Below the pieces are notes generated by a model. That model was not told the origin of the DNA. It made no database searches and saw nothing but the letters and a program-made list of their open reading frames with translations. From assembly GCF_028869115.1 (NCBI RefSeq), contig NZ_CP079800.1:62001-126000 (forward strand): DNA of 64,000 nt, read 5' to 3'. The stretch comes from Pseudemcibacter aquimaris (GTDB taxonomy: Bacteria > Pseudomonadota > Alphaproteobacteria > Sphingomonadales > Emcibacteraceae). Below are positions 18,890 to 26,579 of this stretch, piece by piece. Position numbers and translations under genes: made by a program. Within the stretch, counting starts at the first letter, position 1, and each line of letters begins with the position of its first letter.

Positions 18890-19276
18890 CTATACCAGGC
18901 CGTAACCGATAACCCAGCTAAGGATTGTCAGTACTGCAGATGAAATGAATACGACACGGCTGGAACGGTGAGTATCTTCAAGGTCGAAACCTTTACCCAT
19001 ATCCCAGAATAAATGACGGATACCGTTACAAAGGTGAATCATAAGGGCATATGTAAAACCAAAAAGAAAGACTTTACCAATGATGCTGCCCATAATGTCG
19101 CTGAACTGTGCGTAGGCCTCTGGCCCGGATGCGATGGCGATTACCCACCATGTAATAAGAAGTGCGCCACCGGTTAAAGCTGCGCCAGAAGCACGATGGA
19201 GAATGGACAAGGCCATCTCGAGGCTCCATGAATATACCTGCAGATGCGGCGAGGTAGGCCGCTTGGTTTGAGACAT
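18890..19276 (-). CDS. sdhC: Succinate dehydrogenase cytochrome b556 subunit SdhC
   Basis: The first gene of the sdh operon. The 128-residue protein carries the family signature RPTSPHLQVYSWSLEMALSI, then the quinone-pocket HRASG segment (about 27-31) and HLCNGIRHLFWD, in which H81 is the predicted haem b ligand. Three membrane helices are evident. The 5' leader contains a short GGAGG/CCTCC inverted repeat about 30 bp upstream of the ATG. Confidence 0.95.
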   Translation of the reverse strand: MSQTKRPTSPHLQVYSWSLEMALSILHRASGAALTGGALLITWWVIAIASGPEAYAQFSDIMGSIIGKVFLFGFTYALMIHLCNGIRHLFWDMGKGFDLEDTHRSSRVVFISSAVLTILSWVIGYGLV

Positions 19277-19466
19277 CTGCTACTCCCTCTAGAGATTAAA
19301 TTTTTAAGGAGGCTATATTACCTCCCCTTCCACAGACTGTTTTTAGCATAATGAAGCGATAGAGCAAGGATTTAGGCACTTAAAAATCACAGAAACATCC
19401 TTTTTTTTGTAGTTCACGGAAAAATAAGTGTATATTTCGAAAAAACTAACGATGACGGGCCTCTAT

Positions 19467-21629
19467 ATGAATAAACAACTTATATCAGTTTTATCCGCAG
19501 TCATGCTGCTTTCCGCTTGTGCCGATAATTCAGCACCCGATTCCAATAATGAAATGAGTAACAATATGAATTCAGAAGCAATGCCACCAGTTGCCAAAAA
19601 AATTCCACACGAAATGGAAATCCACGGACATACACGAATCGATGATTATTACTGGATGCGCGATGATGAACGTAAAGATCCTGAAATGCTTGCACATTTG
19701 GAAGCGGAAAATAAATATCTAAAATCTGTGATGAAACACACAGAAGATTTTCAGAAAAAACTGTATGATGAAATTGTTGGCCGTATTAAAAAAGACGATA
19801 GTAGCGTTCCTGTAAAAAGACGTGGGTTTTGGTATCAATCGCAATTTGATGGTTCAAGTGAGTATCCCGTTCATGTTCGCTGGCTTGACGGAACAGAAGC
19901 CCAGGAAATTTTATTTGATGAAAATAAAATGGCAGAAGGACACGGTTATTTCCGGCTTGGCGCATATTCAGTATCTGAAAATAATATGATGGCAGCTTTT
20001 AGCACCGATACAGTAAGCAGACGGCAATATACAATTCAGATTAAGGATTTAAATTCAGGTGAAATTCTATCTGATAAAATCGTGAATACTGAAGGGTCAC
20101 CGGTCTGGGCCAATGACAATCAGCATATTTTTTACATAAGTAAAGACCCGCAAACATTACTTGGGAACGAAGTTTACCGTCATAAAATCGGCACTGACCA
20201 AAGCGAAGATGTGCTGATGTACCGCGAAGATGACGAAACATATTATACCTATCTTTCGAAATCGCGTGATGGGTCGGTCATTTATATTCATCATTCCAGC
20301 ACAACGACAACCGGGGTATCAATTCTTTCTGCGGATGATCCGATGGGAAGTTTTGAGCCGTTCCTGCCGCTTGAAGATAATCTTGAATATGCGGTCGAAA
20401 AGCTAAGGGATACTTATTATATCTATACCAATTGGGATGCTAATAATTTCCGTATTATGAGTGTATCTAAGGATAAAACATCCGATAAATCGGCGTGGCA
20501 GGATGTGGTTGCGCACCGTGAAGACGTATTCCTGCAGGATTTATCGGCTTTTGATGATGCGCTTGTAATTAAAGAAAAAGAAAACGGTGTCATCAGAATG
20601 CGTGTACTTACCTTAAGCACAGGTGAAAGTAAGAACCTTTCATTTGATGATCCGGTCTTTAGTGCAAATATTTCAAATAATCCGGAAGTATCAAGTGAAG
20701 TTGTGCGCATTGGTTATAGTTCCATGACAACACCATCAAGTGTTTATGAATTTAATTTAAAAAGCGGTGAACGCGCATTGTTAAAACAGGATGAGGTTCT
20801 TGGTGGATTTAAAGCGGAAAATTACCAAAGCGAGCGTATTTTTGTAGAAGCCAGAGATGGCAAGCAGGTTCCGGTTTCCATCGTATACCGTAAAGACATG
20901 TATAATGCGGATGGTACAAATCCACTGTTTCAATATGCATATGGATCATATGGCGCGACAATTGACCCGTCCTTTAGTGGACCGCGGTTAAGTTTGCTTG
21001 ACCGTGGTGTTGTGTATGCCATCGCTCACATCCGCGGCAGCCAGATGCTGGGCCGCCCGTGGTATGAGGATGGTAAGCTTTATAATAAAAAGAACAGTTT
21101 TTATGATTTCATTGATGTGACAAAGGGATTAACCGCATTGAAATACGGTCACCCGGAAAAGATTTACGCCATGGGCGGAAGCGCGGGTGGCTTGCTTATG
21201 GGTGGTGTTCTTAATATGGCACCGGAACTTTATCTTGGGGTTGGGGCACATGTGCCATTTGTTGATGTTGTAACAACCATGCTTGATGAATCCATTCCAC
21301 TTACAACCGGTGAATGGGATGAGTGGGGCAAACCGGCCCAGAAAGGATATTATGATTATATGCTTTCTTATTCACCCTATGATCAGGTTGAACGAAAAGA
21401 TTATCCGAATATTCTCGTCACAACCGGCCTTTGGGATAGCCAGGTACAATATTTCGAACCCATGAAATGGGTCGCGAAGCTGCGTGATTATAAAACAGAT
21501 GATAATTTGCTGGTTTTTGAAACCGATATGGAAGCGGGCCACGGCGGTGCATCTGGCAGGTTCAAAAGATATAAACAAACGGCCCTTGAATATGCGTTCT
21601 TTTTTGATCTTCTGGGGATAACTGAATAG
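19467..21629 (+). CDS. Oligopeptidase B-like S9A serine peptidase with a lipoprotein signal
   Basis: Oligopeptidase B cleaves short peptides after Arg or Lys. The protein has an N-terminal beta-propeller (IDDYYWMRDDERKDPEMLAHL is the family start) and a C-terminal alpha/beta hydrolase domain. The catalytic triad is S572 (MGGSAGGLLMGG), D657 (GLWDSQVQY) and H692 (GHGGASGR), counted from ATG 19467. I prefer this start over 19428 because it gives a clean lipoprotein signal, MNKQLISVLSAVMLLSAC, with the lipidated cysteine at 18. Most family members are cytosolic, so export is unusual. Confidence 0.88.
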   Translation: MNKQLISVLSAVMLLSACADNSAPDSNNEMSNNMNSEAMPPVAKKIPHEMEIHGHTRIDDYYWMRDDERKDPEMLAHLEAENKYLKSVMKHTEDFQKKLYDEIVGRIKKDDSSVPVKRRGFWYQSQFDGSSEYPVHVRWLDGTEAQEILFDENKMAEGHGYFRLGAYSVSENNMMAAFSTDTVSRRQYTIQIKDLNSGEILSDKIVNTEGSPVWANDNQHIFYISKDPQTLLGNEVYRHKIGTDQSEDVLMYREDDETYYTYLSKSRDGSVIYIHHSSTTTTGVSILSADDPMGSFEPFLPLEDNLEYAVEKLRDTYYIYTNWDANNFRIMSVSKDKTSDKSAWQDVVAHREDVFLQDLSAFDDALVIKEKENGVIRMRVLTLSTGESKNLSFDDPVFSANISNNPEVSSEVVRIGYSSMTTPSSVYEFNLKSGERALLKQDEVLGGFKAENYQSERIFVEARDGKQVPVSIVYRKDMYNADGTNPLFQYAYGSYGATIDPSFSGPRLSLLDRGVVYAIAHIRGSQMLGRPWYEDGKLYNKKNSFYDFIDVTKGLTALKYGHPEKIYAMGGSAGGLLMGGVLNMAPELYLGVGAHVPFVDVVTTMLDESIPLTTGEWDEWGKPAQKGYYDYMLSYSPYDQVERKDYPNILVTTGLWDSQVQYFEPMKWVAKLRDYKTDDNLLVFETDMEAGHGGASGRFKRYKQTALEYAFFFDLLGITE

Positions 21630-21656
21630 TCACTTTTGACTTTCATGCTTAACTTG

Positions 21657-21694
21657 TTATTCTCTCCCATCAAATAATTTATGGGAGAGAATAA
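21657..21694 (+). promoter_or_regulatory. Perfect 14-bp inverted repeat enclosing the ribosome-binding site of the M28 peptidase gene
   Basis: TTATTCTCTCCCAT (21657-21670) and ATGGGAGAGAATAA (21681-21694) are exact reverse complements separated by 10 nt. The 3' arm contains the GGGAGAG Shine-Dalgarno sequence and ends on the A of the ATG start codon. As RNA the stem would hide the ribosome-binding site. As DNA it could be an operator. It has no T tract, so a terminator for the upstream gene is less likely. Confidence 0.8.
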
Positions 21695-23091
21695 TGAAGA
21701 AATTTGCGCTTATCGCACTTGCCAGTATGGCAGTTTCATTTTCATCTGTTGCACAGGAAAGCCCCCTGACACAGGAAATGAAGGATCATGCCGTTAAAAT
21801 TGGTGAGGCCGCATATAAATCAAACCTTACAAAAGATTTGATCACGTCCCTGACTACAGAAGTGGGGCATCGCTTGGCGGGAACGGCCAACGATAAAAAG
21901 GGCCGCGAGTGGGCCATGCGTAAAATGCGTGAAATGGGTTTTGACCGTGTATGGGAAGAACCAGTTGATTTCCCACTTTGGCACCGCGGTTCAGCCAGTC
22001 TTGAAATGACGGCGCCATTTGAACACGACCTACACATTGTGGCGCTTGGTACCAGTATCGGTACACCGGAAGGCGGCTTGACTGCCGAGGTCGTTCAGTT
22101 TGATGAATATAAAGACTTGGTAGAGGCCGAGCCAAACAGCCTTGACGGTAAGATTGCATATGTTTCATTGCGTATGGCGAAAACTGGTCTTAAAGGATAT
22201 GGCTATGCGGGGCAGGCTCGCCGTATGGGTTCTGTAGCCGCGGCAAAGGCCGGTGCGTCGGCCATCATTATCCGTTCAATTGGAACAGATGATAACCGCA
22301 CGCCACATACAGGCAGCATGAATTATGAGGATGGTGTTACAAAAATTCCTGCCGCCGCGCTTTCAAATCCAGATGCGGACCTTCTTGATAATGCACTTAA
22401 GTATGGAGAGCCAGTAACATTAAAGCTAGAAATGTCATCCCATTCCCATGATCCAGTGGTGACTTATAACGTGCTTGGTGAAATCACTGGTTCGGAAGAT
22501 CCGGAAAAAGCTGTACTTATAGGTGCTCATCTTGATAGTTGGGATCTTGGAACAGGGGCCCTTGATGATGGCACTGGCGTATCCATTGTAATGTCAGCGG
22601 CGAAACATATCCTTGATGGCGGTAAGCGCCCGAAACGTTCTGTTCGTGTGATCCTTTTCGCGGCTGAGGAAGAAGGATTAATCGGTGCGCGAGAATATGT
22701 TCGTGCCCATAAAGAAGACCATAAGGATTTTGATAATATTCTGCTTGGTGCGGAATGGGATAGCGGCACAGGACGCATTATAAATTTTGCACCGGGTGTC
22801 GGGCCAACATCGCTTAGCGTCGCCCGTGAAATTGGCTACGTGCTTGCGCCATATGGTGTAGCAACCTTAATGACCAATACGGCCAAAGGGCAGTCTGACA
22901 TGTCACTACTTGGAAATGCAGGTATGCCTGCGGTTAATTTAGGGATGGAGCCAACAAATTATTTTGATTTCCATCACACGGCCAATGACACCCTTGATAA
23001 GGTCGATATGGATGCAATTACTCATAATGCTGCAATCTATGCCATGTTTAGTTATATGGCCGCGGACGTCGATGTGGATTTTACAAAATAA
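21694..23091 (+). CDS. Secreted M28-family metallopeptidase (carboxypeptidase Q-like)
   Basis: M28 peptidases are co-catalytic dizinc aminopeptidases or carboxypeptidases. The 465-residue protein has a Sec signal peptide (MKKFALIALASMAVSFSSVAQ) and a PA-type insert (about 130-235, including AAAKAGASAIIIRS). The zinc core is H279 in GAHLDSWDLG, D291 in ALDDG, E325-E327 in AAEEEG, D in AEWDSG, and H in DFHHTANDTLD. The order PA domain then zinc core is as in plasma glutamate carboxypeptidase homologues. Start follows an SD sequence inside a strong hairpin. Confidence 0.9.
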   Translation: MKKFALIALASMAVSFSSVAQESPLTQEMKDHAVKIGEAAYKSNLTKDLITSLTTEVGHRLAGTANDKKGREWAMRKMREMGFDRVWEEPVDFPLWHRGSASLEMTAPFEHDLHIVALGTSIGTPEGGLTAEVVQFDEYKDLVEAEPNSLDGKIAYVSLRMAKTGLKGYGYAGQARRMGSVAAAKAGASAIIIRSIGTDDNRTPHTGSMNYEDGVTKIPAAALSNPDADLLDNALKYGEPVTLKLEMSSHSHDPVVTYNVLGEITGSEDPEKAVLIGAHLDSWDLGTGALDDGTGVSIVMSAAKHILDGGKRPKRSVRVILFAAEEEGLIGAREYVRAHKEDHKDFDNILLGAEWDSGTGRIINFAPGVGPTSLSVAREIGYVLAPYGVATLMTNTAKGQSDMSLLGNAGMPAVNLGMEPTNYFDFHHTANDTLDKVDMDAITHNAAIYAMFSYMAADVDVDFTK

Positions 23092-23516
23092 TGAATGGCA
23101 TTGATCGATTAAAAGGTATGATGGCGGGGGACATTCCTCCGCCAACAATGGCGAAAACCATGTCGACGAAACTTGTTGGTGTGGATGATGGATTTGTTCG
23201 TTTTATTGTGACGGCCGATGACAGGTTGCTTAATTTAATGGGGGGTGTTCATGGCGGCTTTAGTGCGACAGTGATGGATACCGTTACGGGCTGCGCGGTT
23301 AGTACATTACTCGATGAAAATACGGGCTTTGCAACCACGGACCTTAATGTCAAAATGGTAAGACCAATTCAAGTCGGGCAGGAACTGATTGCGGAAGGGC
23401 GCGTGATCAATAAATCCCGCAGGCTTGCAATCGCCGACGGGAAAATCATTGATGAAAATGGCAAAATTTATGCAACAGGGTCAGCGAGTTGCATGATCCT
23501 TAGCAAAGACTGTTAA
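23091..23516 (+). CDS. PaaI/YdiI-like hotdog-fold thioesterase
   Basis: PaaI-type thioesterases hydrolyse acyl-CoA thioesters in the cytoplasm. The 141-residue protein has the hotdog signature NLMGGVHGGFSATVMDTVTGCAV, which includes the HGG turn and catalytic acidic residue on the central helix, and ends with VYATGSASCMIL-like strands. Its ATG overlaps the stop of the M28 peptidase (TAATG), so the two are cotranscribed and probably coupled, though a functional link is not obvious. The substrate is unknown. Confidence 0.85.
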   Translation: MNGIDRLKGMMAGDIPPPTMAKTMSTKLVGVDDGFVRFIVTADDRLLNLMGGVHGGFSATVMDTVTGCAVSTLLDENTGFATTDLNVKMVRPIQVGQELIAEGRVINKSRRLAIADGKIIDENGKIYATGSASCMILSKDC

Positions 23517-23526
23517 TATCACTTTA

Positions 23527-24195
23527 TTAATATCCGGGACGTTTTCCGAAAACGGCGGTGCCCACACGTACGTGGGTGGCGCCGTGTTCGATGGCTTTTT
23601 CAAAATCGCCACTCATGCCCATTGAAATGATTTCTATGTTATTTCTATCTGCGATGGATTTTAACAATTTGAAATGATCTGTGGGGTCTTCATCAAAAGG
23701 CGGAATACACATGACGCCGGTTACATTTAATCCAAGTTCATCACGGCACAGGGCAATAAATTCATCGGCGTCTTCAGGGTTGATGCCAGCTTTTTGGTTT
23801 TCCATCCCGGTATTAACCTGTACATATACATCACAGTATTTATTTTCTTCTTTAAAAATACGTGCGAGCGCTCGCGCAAGTTTCGGCCTATCCACTGTTT
23901 CAATGACATCAAAAAGGTGAATGGCTTGCCGTACTTTATTGGTTTGAAGAGGGCCGATGAGATGTAGTACCACATCATCAAAATCTTCTTTCATCGCCGG
24001 CCATTTTTCGGCGGCCTCCTGAACGCGGTTTTCACCGAAAATACGTTGGCCGGCTTCAAGCACAGGGCGGATAGTTTCAGCAACATGGACTTTTGACACG
24101 GCAACGAGTGTTACGTCACCTTCATTGCGTCCTGATTTTTCTTCTGCGGTTCTGATTTTTTCATTTATGTTTTTCAGATTGCTGGTCATCGACAC
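23527..24195 (-). CDS. PLP homeostasis protein (YggS/PROSC family)
   Basis: This family binds pyridoxal 5'-phosphate and maintains PLP and amino-acid balance without known enzymatic activity. The 222-residue protein shows the alanine-racemase-like barrel with PLP lysine K35 (LVAVSKVH), GENRVQEA, HLIGPLQTNK, and the phosphate-binding C-terminal MGMSGDFEKAIEHGATHVRVGTAVFG. It is convergent with the thioesterase gene and divergent from the ThiE-like gene. Confidence 0.95.
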   Translation of the reverse strand: MSMTSNLKNINEKIRTAEEKSGRNEGDVTLVAVSKVHVAETIRPVLEAGQRIFGENRVQEAAEKWPAMKEDFDDVVLHLIGPLQTNKVRQAIHLFDVIETVDRPKLARALARIFKEENKYCDVYVQVNTGMENQKAGINPEDADEFIALCRDELGLNVTGVMCIPPFDEDPTDHFKLLKSIADRNNIEIISMGMSGDFEKAIEHGATHVRVGTAVFGKRPGY

Positions 24196-24218
24196 TGTCT
24201 TCCATTAAAGTCTGGGAT

Positions 24219-24830
24219 ATGAAACGAAACCTAACAGAGATTGCATTGGAGCTCAATCGCGAAAGTCGCTTTGACGATTTGCCGCGATTGATTTTTATGA
24301 CCGATAAAAAGGCGCAACCTTTACCGGAAGAGGTAATCGAAAGAATGCCGTCCGGATCAATGGTGATCTTAAGAGATTATGATCATGAAAACCGGGCAGA
24401 ACTCGCCAAGGCGCTTTGTTATATATGTCGCGTCAAGGGGATTAAATTTATGGTGGCTGGTGATTTGACGCTTGCTCTCATGGTTCAGGCAGACGGCATT
24501 CATTTGCCGGAATATATGCTTGATCAGATTGCGACCATTAAAAGAGAGAATCCGGATTTTACAGTCACGGTTTCTGCACATGATCACTCAGCGGTGCGTA
24601 AAGCGGAAAAATCGGACGCAGATGGCGTGCTTTTGGCCCCTGTGTTTCCAACCTATAGCCATCCTGAAACATTTGACGACCCATCAAAAACGATTGGTAC
24701 GGACAAACTGGCCAATATTTGTGCCAAACAGAAAATTGCAATTTATGCACTTGGTGGCATCAATATTGATACAGCTTTATCATTAAAGGATACAGGTATA
24801 GCCGGGATAGCCGCAATTCGCGGGATATAA
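24219..24830 (+). CDS. Thiamine phosphate synthase-like protein (ThiE/TenI family)
   Basis: ThiE couples hydroxymethylpyrimidine diphosphate to thiazole phosphate; TenI relatives are thiazole tautomerases. The 203-residue TIM-barrel protein has LIFMTDKK at the start, the ADGIHLPEY strand, SAHDHSAVRKAEKSDADGVLLAPVF with TYSHP, and ALGGINIDTALSLKDTGIAGIAAIRGI at the end. The phosphate-binding GGI and GIAAI elements are present. No other thi genes are nearby and there is no TPP riboswitch upstream, so exact activity is uncertain. Confidence 0.75.
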   Translation: MKRNLTEIALELNRESRFDDLPRLIFMTDKKAQPLPEEVIERMPSGSMVILRDYDHENRAELAKALCYICRVKGIKFMVAGDLTLALMVQADGIHLPEYMLDQIATIKRENPDFTVTVSAHDHSAVRKAEKSDADGVLLAPVFPTYSHPETFDDPSKTIGTDKLANICAKQKIAIYALGGINIDTALSLKDTGIAGIAAIRGI

Positions 24831-24834
24831 AGGA

Positions 24835-25773
24835 TTAGAAGCTTACGTTTGTGCCAAACATAAGTGATTTGACATCTTCGATGGCGAGTGAATCAACCTC
24901 TGCACCATATGAATAATATGTGAAGCGGCCAGTTAAGCTGATGTTCGGGAACAGACGATATGCAGCACCAAGTTCATAAGCAGAAATAGTATCAAATACA
25001 TCATATTCTGAATTAAGAAGGATTGAATTGGTGCGGTTATATTCAGCCATTCTTAAATTTGCTGACCATCTATCGGCAAAATAACCGATGCCAACATCAT
25101 AACCGGACAAGTCGGCAGCAATTCTATTTTCATTGCGGCTAAATGATGCACCCAATCTAAAGCCGGAATATCCAATACCAAGTGACAGGTTATAGGCTTG
25201 CTGTGTGAAGATGCCATTGTTTAGCAACATGGCATAACGGCTTTCTGCTGATCTCATGAAGCTAGAACCGATACGTACGCTTAATGCCTTGCTATCGTTT
25301 TTCACTAGCGTATTTGGATCAGAAGATTCTAATGACAGGACAATTTCAGAACCGCCAACAGCCCTAGATAAGATCGAAGGGTTCGCTGCGCTGGCCATGG
25401 CATCTGTCATGCCAAATGAAAGCGACGGTGAATATGTATATTCCTGATTCAGTGTCAGAACTGATTCTGGTTTCTTTTCCGGGTTAAGGGTGATTAACGG
25501 TTTTTGCCCATCTTCAGGATCTTTGAGCAGGATATACTGGCCATCATCGTTTGATTTATTTAAAAACTGGTCAAATTCTTCACTAATTTCACCGGAGATA
25601 ATGTCGTTATTACCGATCACTGGGTTTTGATCGGTCGGCCCCTTATAGTTTGGATTTAAACGAATCTGTTCTTGTGCACTCGCCGTAGTCACCGAACCGA
25701 TAACTCCAAGCACACTAATAACAGTCGCTAACAAGCGTATTTTACCGCAATTAAAAGTCACTTTCCAAACCAA
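24835..25773 (-). CDS. Predicted outer-membrane beta-barrel protein, unknown function
   Basis: After a hydrophobic signal segment ending VTTASAQ, residues about 35-110 are polar and probably disordered (GPTDQNPVIGNNDIISGEIS). The remaining 200 residues alternate as amphipathic strands (AYNLSLGIGYSGFRLGASFSR) and end in a terminal Phe (GTNVSF), the barrel-assembly signature. The start is uncertain: TTG at 25773 or GTG at 25761. I do not recognise the family; porin or capsule-type barrel is possible. Confidence 0.65.
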   Translation of the reverse strand: MVWKVTFNCGKIRLLATVISVLGVIGSVTTASAQEQIRLNPNYKGPTDQNPVIGNNDIISGEISEEFDQFLNKSNDDGQYILLKDPEDGQKPLITLNPEKKPESVLTLNQEYTYSPSLSFGMTDAMASAANPSILSRAVGGSEIVLSLESSDPNTLVKNDSKALSVRIGSSFMRSAESRYAMLLNNGIFTQQAYNLSLGIGYSGFRLGASFSRNENRIAADLSGYDVGIGYFADRWSANLRMAEYNRTNSILLNSEYDVFDTISAYELGAAYRLFPNISLTGRFTYYSYGAEVDSLAIEDVKSLMFGTNVSF

Positions 25774-26074
25774 TATAATTTACATAACACATTATAAATC
25801 AAGAACTTAGCAATATTTGCCAGTTTTTGACTTTGTGAAATTCTCATTATTTTTTAAATCGTATTTTACGACTCATCCTCTAAGTATATAGAATTAATAT
25901 ATAATTTCAATATGCTCTCATAAAAAACTGTTTTTTTTTGGTGAAACAATAAAAACATGTGCAAAAGCCGATAAACAGCTTTATCTAACAAGTTGCAATG
26001 GTTATGATGCAACAAAATGTGATGGCATTCATGACACGTTCATATGATGCATGTATCAAAGGAAAATATTTTAA
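25774..26074. other. AT-rich intergenic region upstream of the DUF3576-leuS operon
   Basis: These 301 bp separate divergent genes and are strikingly AT-rich, with a run of nine T near 25930. One operator-like inverted repeat is visible: GTTGCA (25992-25997) and TGCAAC (26008-26013), 10 bp apart. I see no open reading frame or RNA gene with support. Promoters for both flanking genes must lie here, but no clear -35/-10 pair stands out. Confidence 0.5.
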
Positions 26075-26098
26075 ATGAATAAATTGCAGGAAGTATCA

Positions 26099-26548
26099 AT
26101 GAAAAGTCTGGCGACAATATTGATGATATTCTCTACCATTTTGGTATCTGGTTGTGATACGCGTAGTGAAATTGGTGAGCCGCGTATGAATATTACTGCG
26201 GCTGAAGAAGTTTATACAATTGGTGTAAATGCCTATATCTGGCGCGCAGCTCTGGACACACTTTCTTTTATGCCGTTGGTTTCCGCAGAACCAACAAGTG
26301 GTATTATTATTACAGACTGGAAAGTTAACCCTTCTGATGCAAATGAAAGAACAAAAGTTGATGTCTATATCGTAGGCAGTGAACTACGTGCTGATTCAAT
26401 GAACGTAACTGTGCACCGTGAAACTATGCAAAACGGTAACTGGGTATCTGTTGAACCACGTCCGAATGCAGCATCACAAATCGTTCAGGCAATTACAATT
26501 CAGGCAAGACTGCTTCGCCGCGATAATGCGCCTGTAACGTCGTTCTAA
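26099..26548 (+). CDS. DUF3576 lipoprotein
   Basis: A conserved alphaproteobacterial lipoprotein of unknown function, characteristically encoded just before leuS. From ATG 26099 the protein has signal MKSLATILMIFSTILVSGC with the lipidated cysteine at 19. The DUF3576 core follows (IGVNAYIWRAALDTLSFMPL, GIIITDWKVNP, AITIQARLLRR). A GGAAG ribosome-binding site lies just upstream of this ATG; an alternative in-frame ATG is at 26075. leuS follows by 31 bp. The linkage with lptE suggests an envelope role. Confidence 0.85.
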   Translation: MKSLATILMIFSTILVSGCDTRSEIGEPRMNITAAEEVYTIGVNAYIWRAALDTLSFMPLVSAEPTSGIIITDWKVNPSDANERTKVDVYIVGSELRADSMNVTVHRETMQNGNWVSVEPRPNAASQIVQAITIQARLLRRDNAPVTSF

Positions 26549-26579
26549 TAATATATTTATTTTCTAGAGAGTAAAAGTA

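Noticed and set aside
19311-19326. GGAGG/CCTCC inverted repeat in the sdhC leader
   Set aside because: Only five base pairs with an 8-nt loop. It is too short to claim as a regulatory element without comparison.
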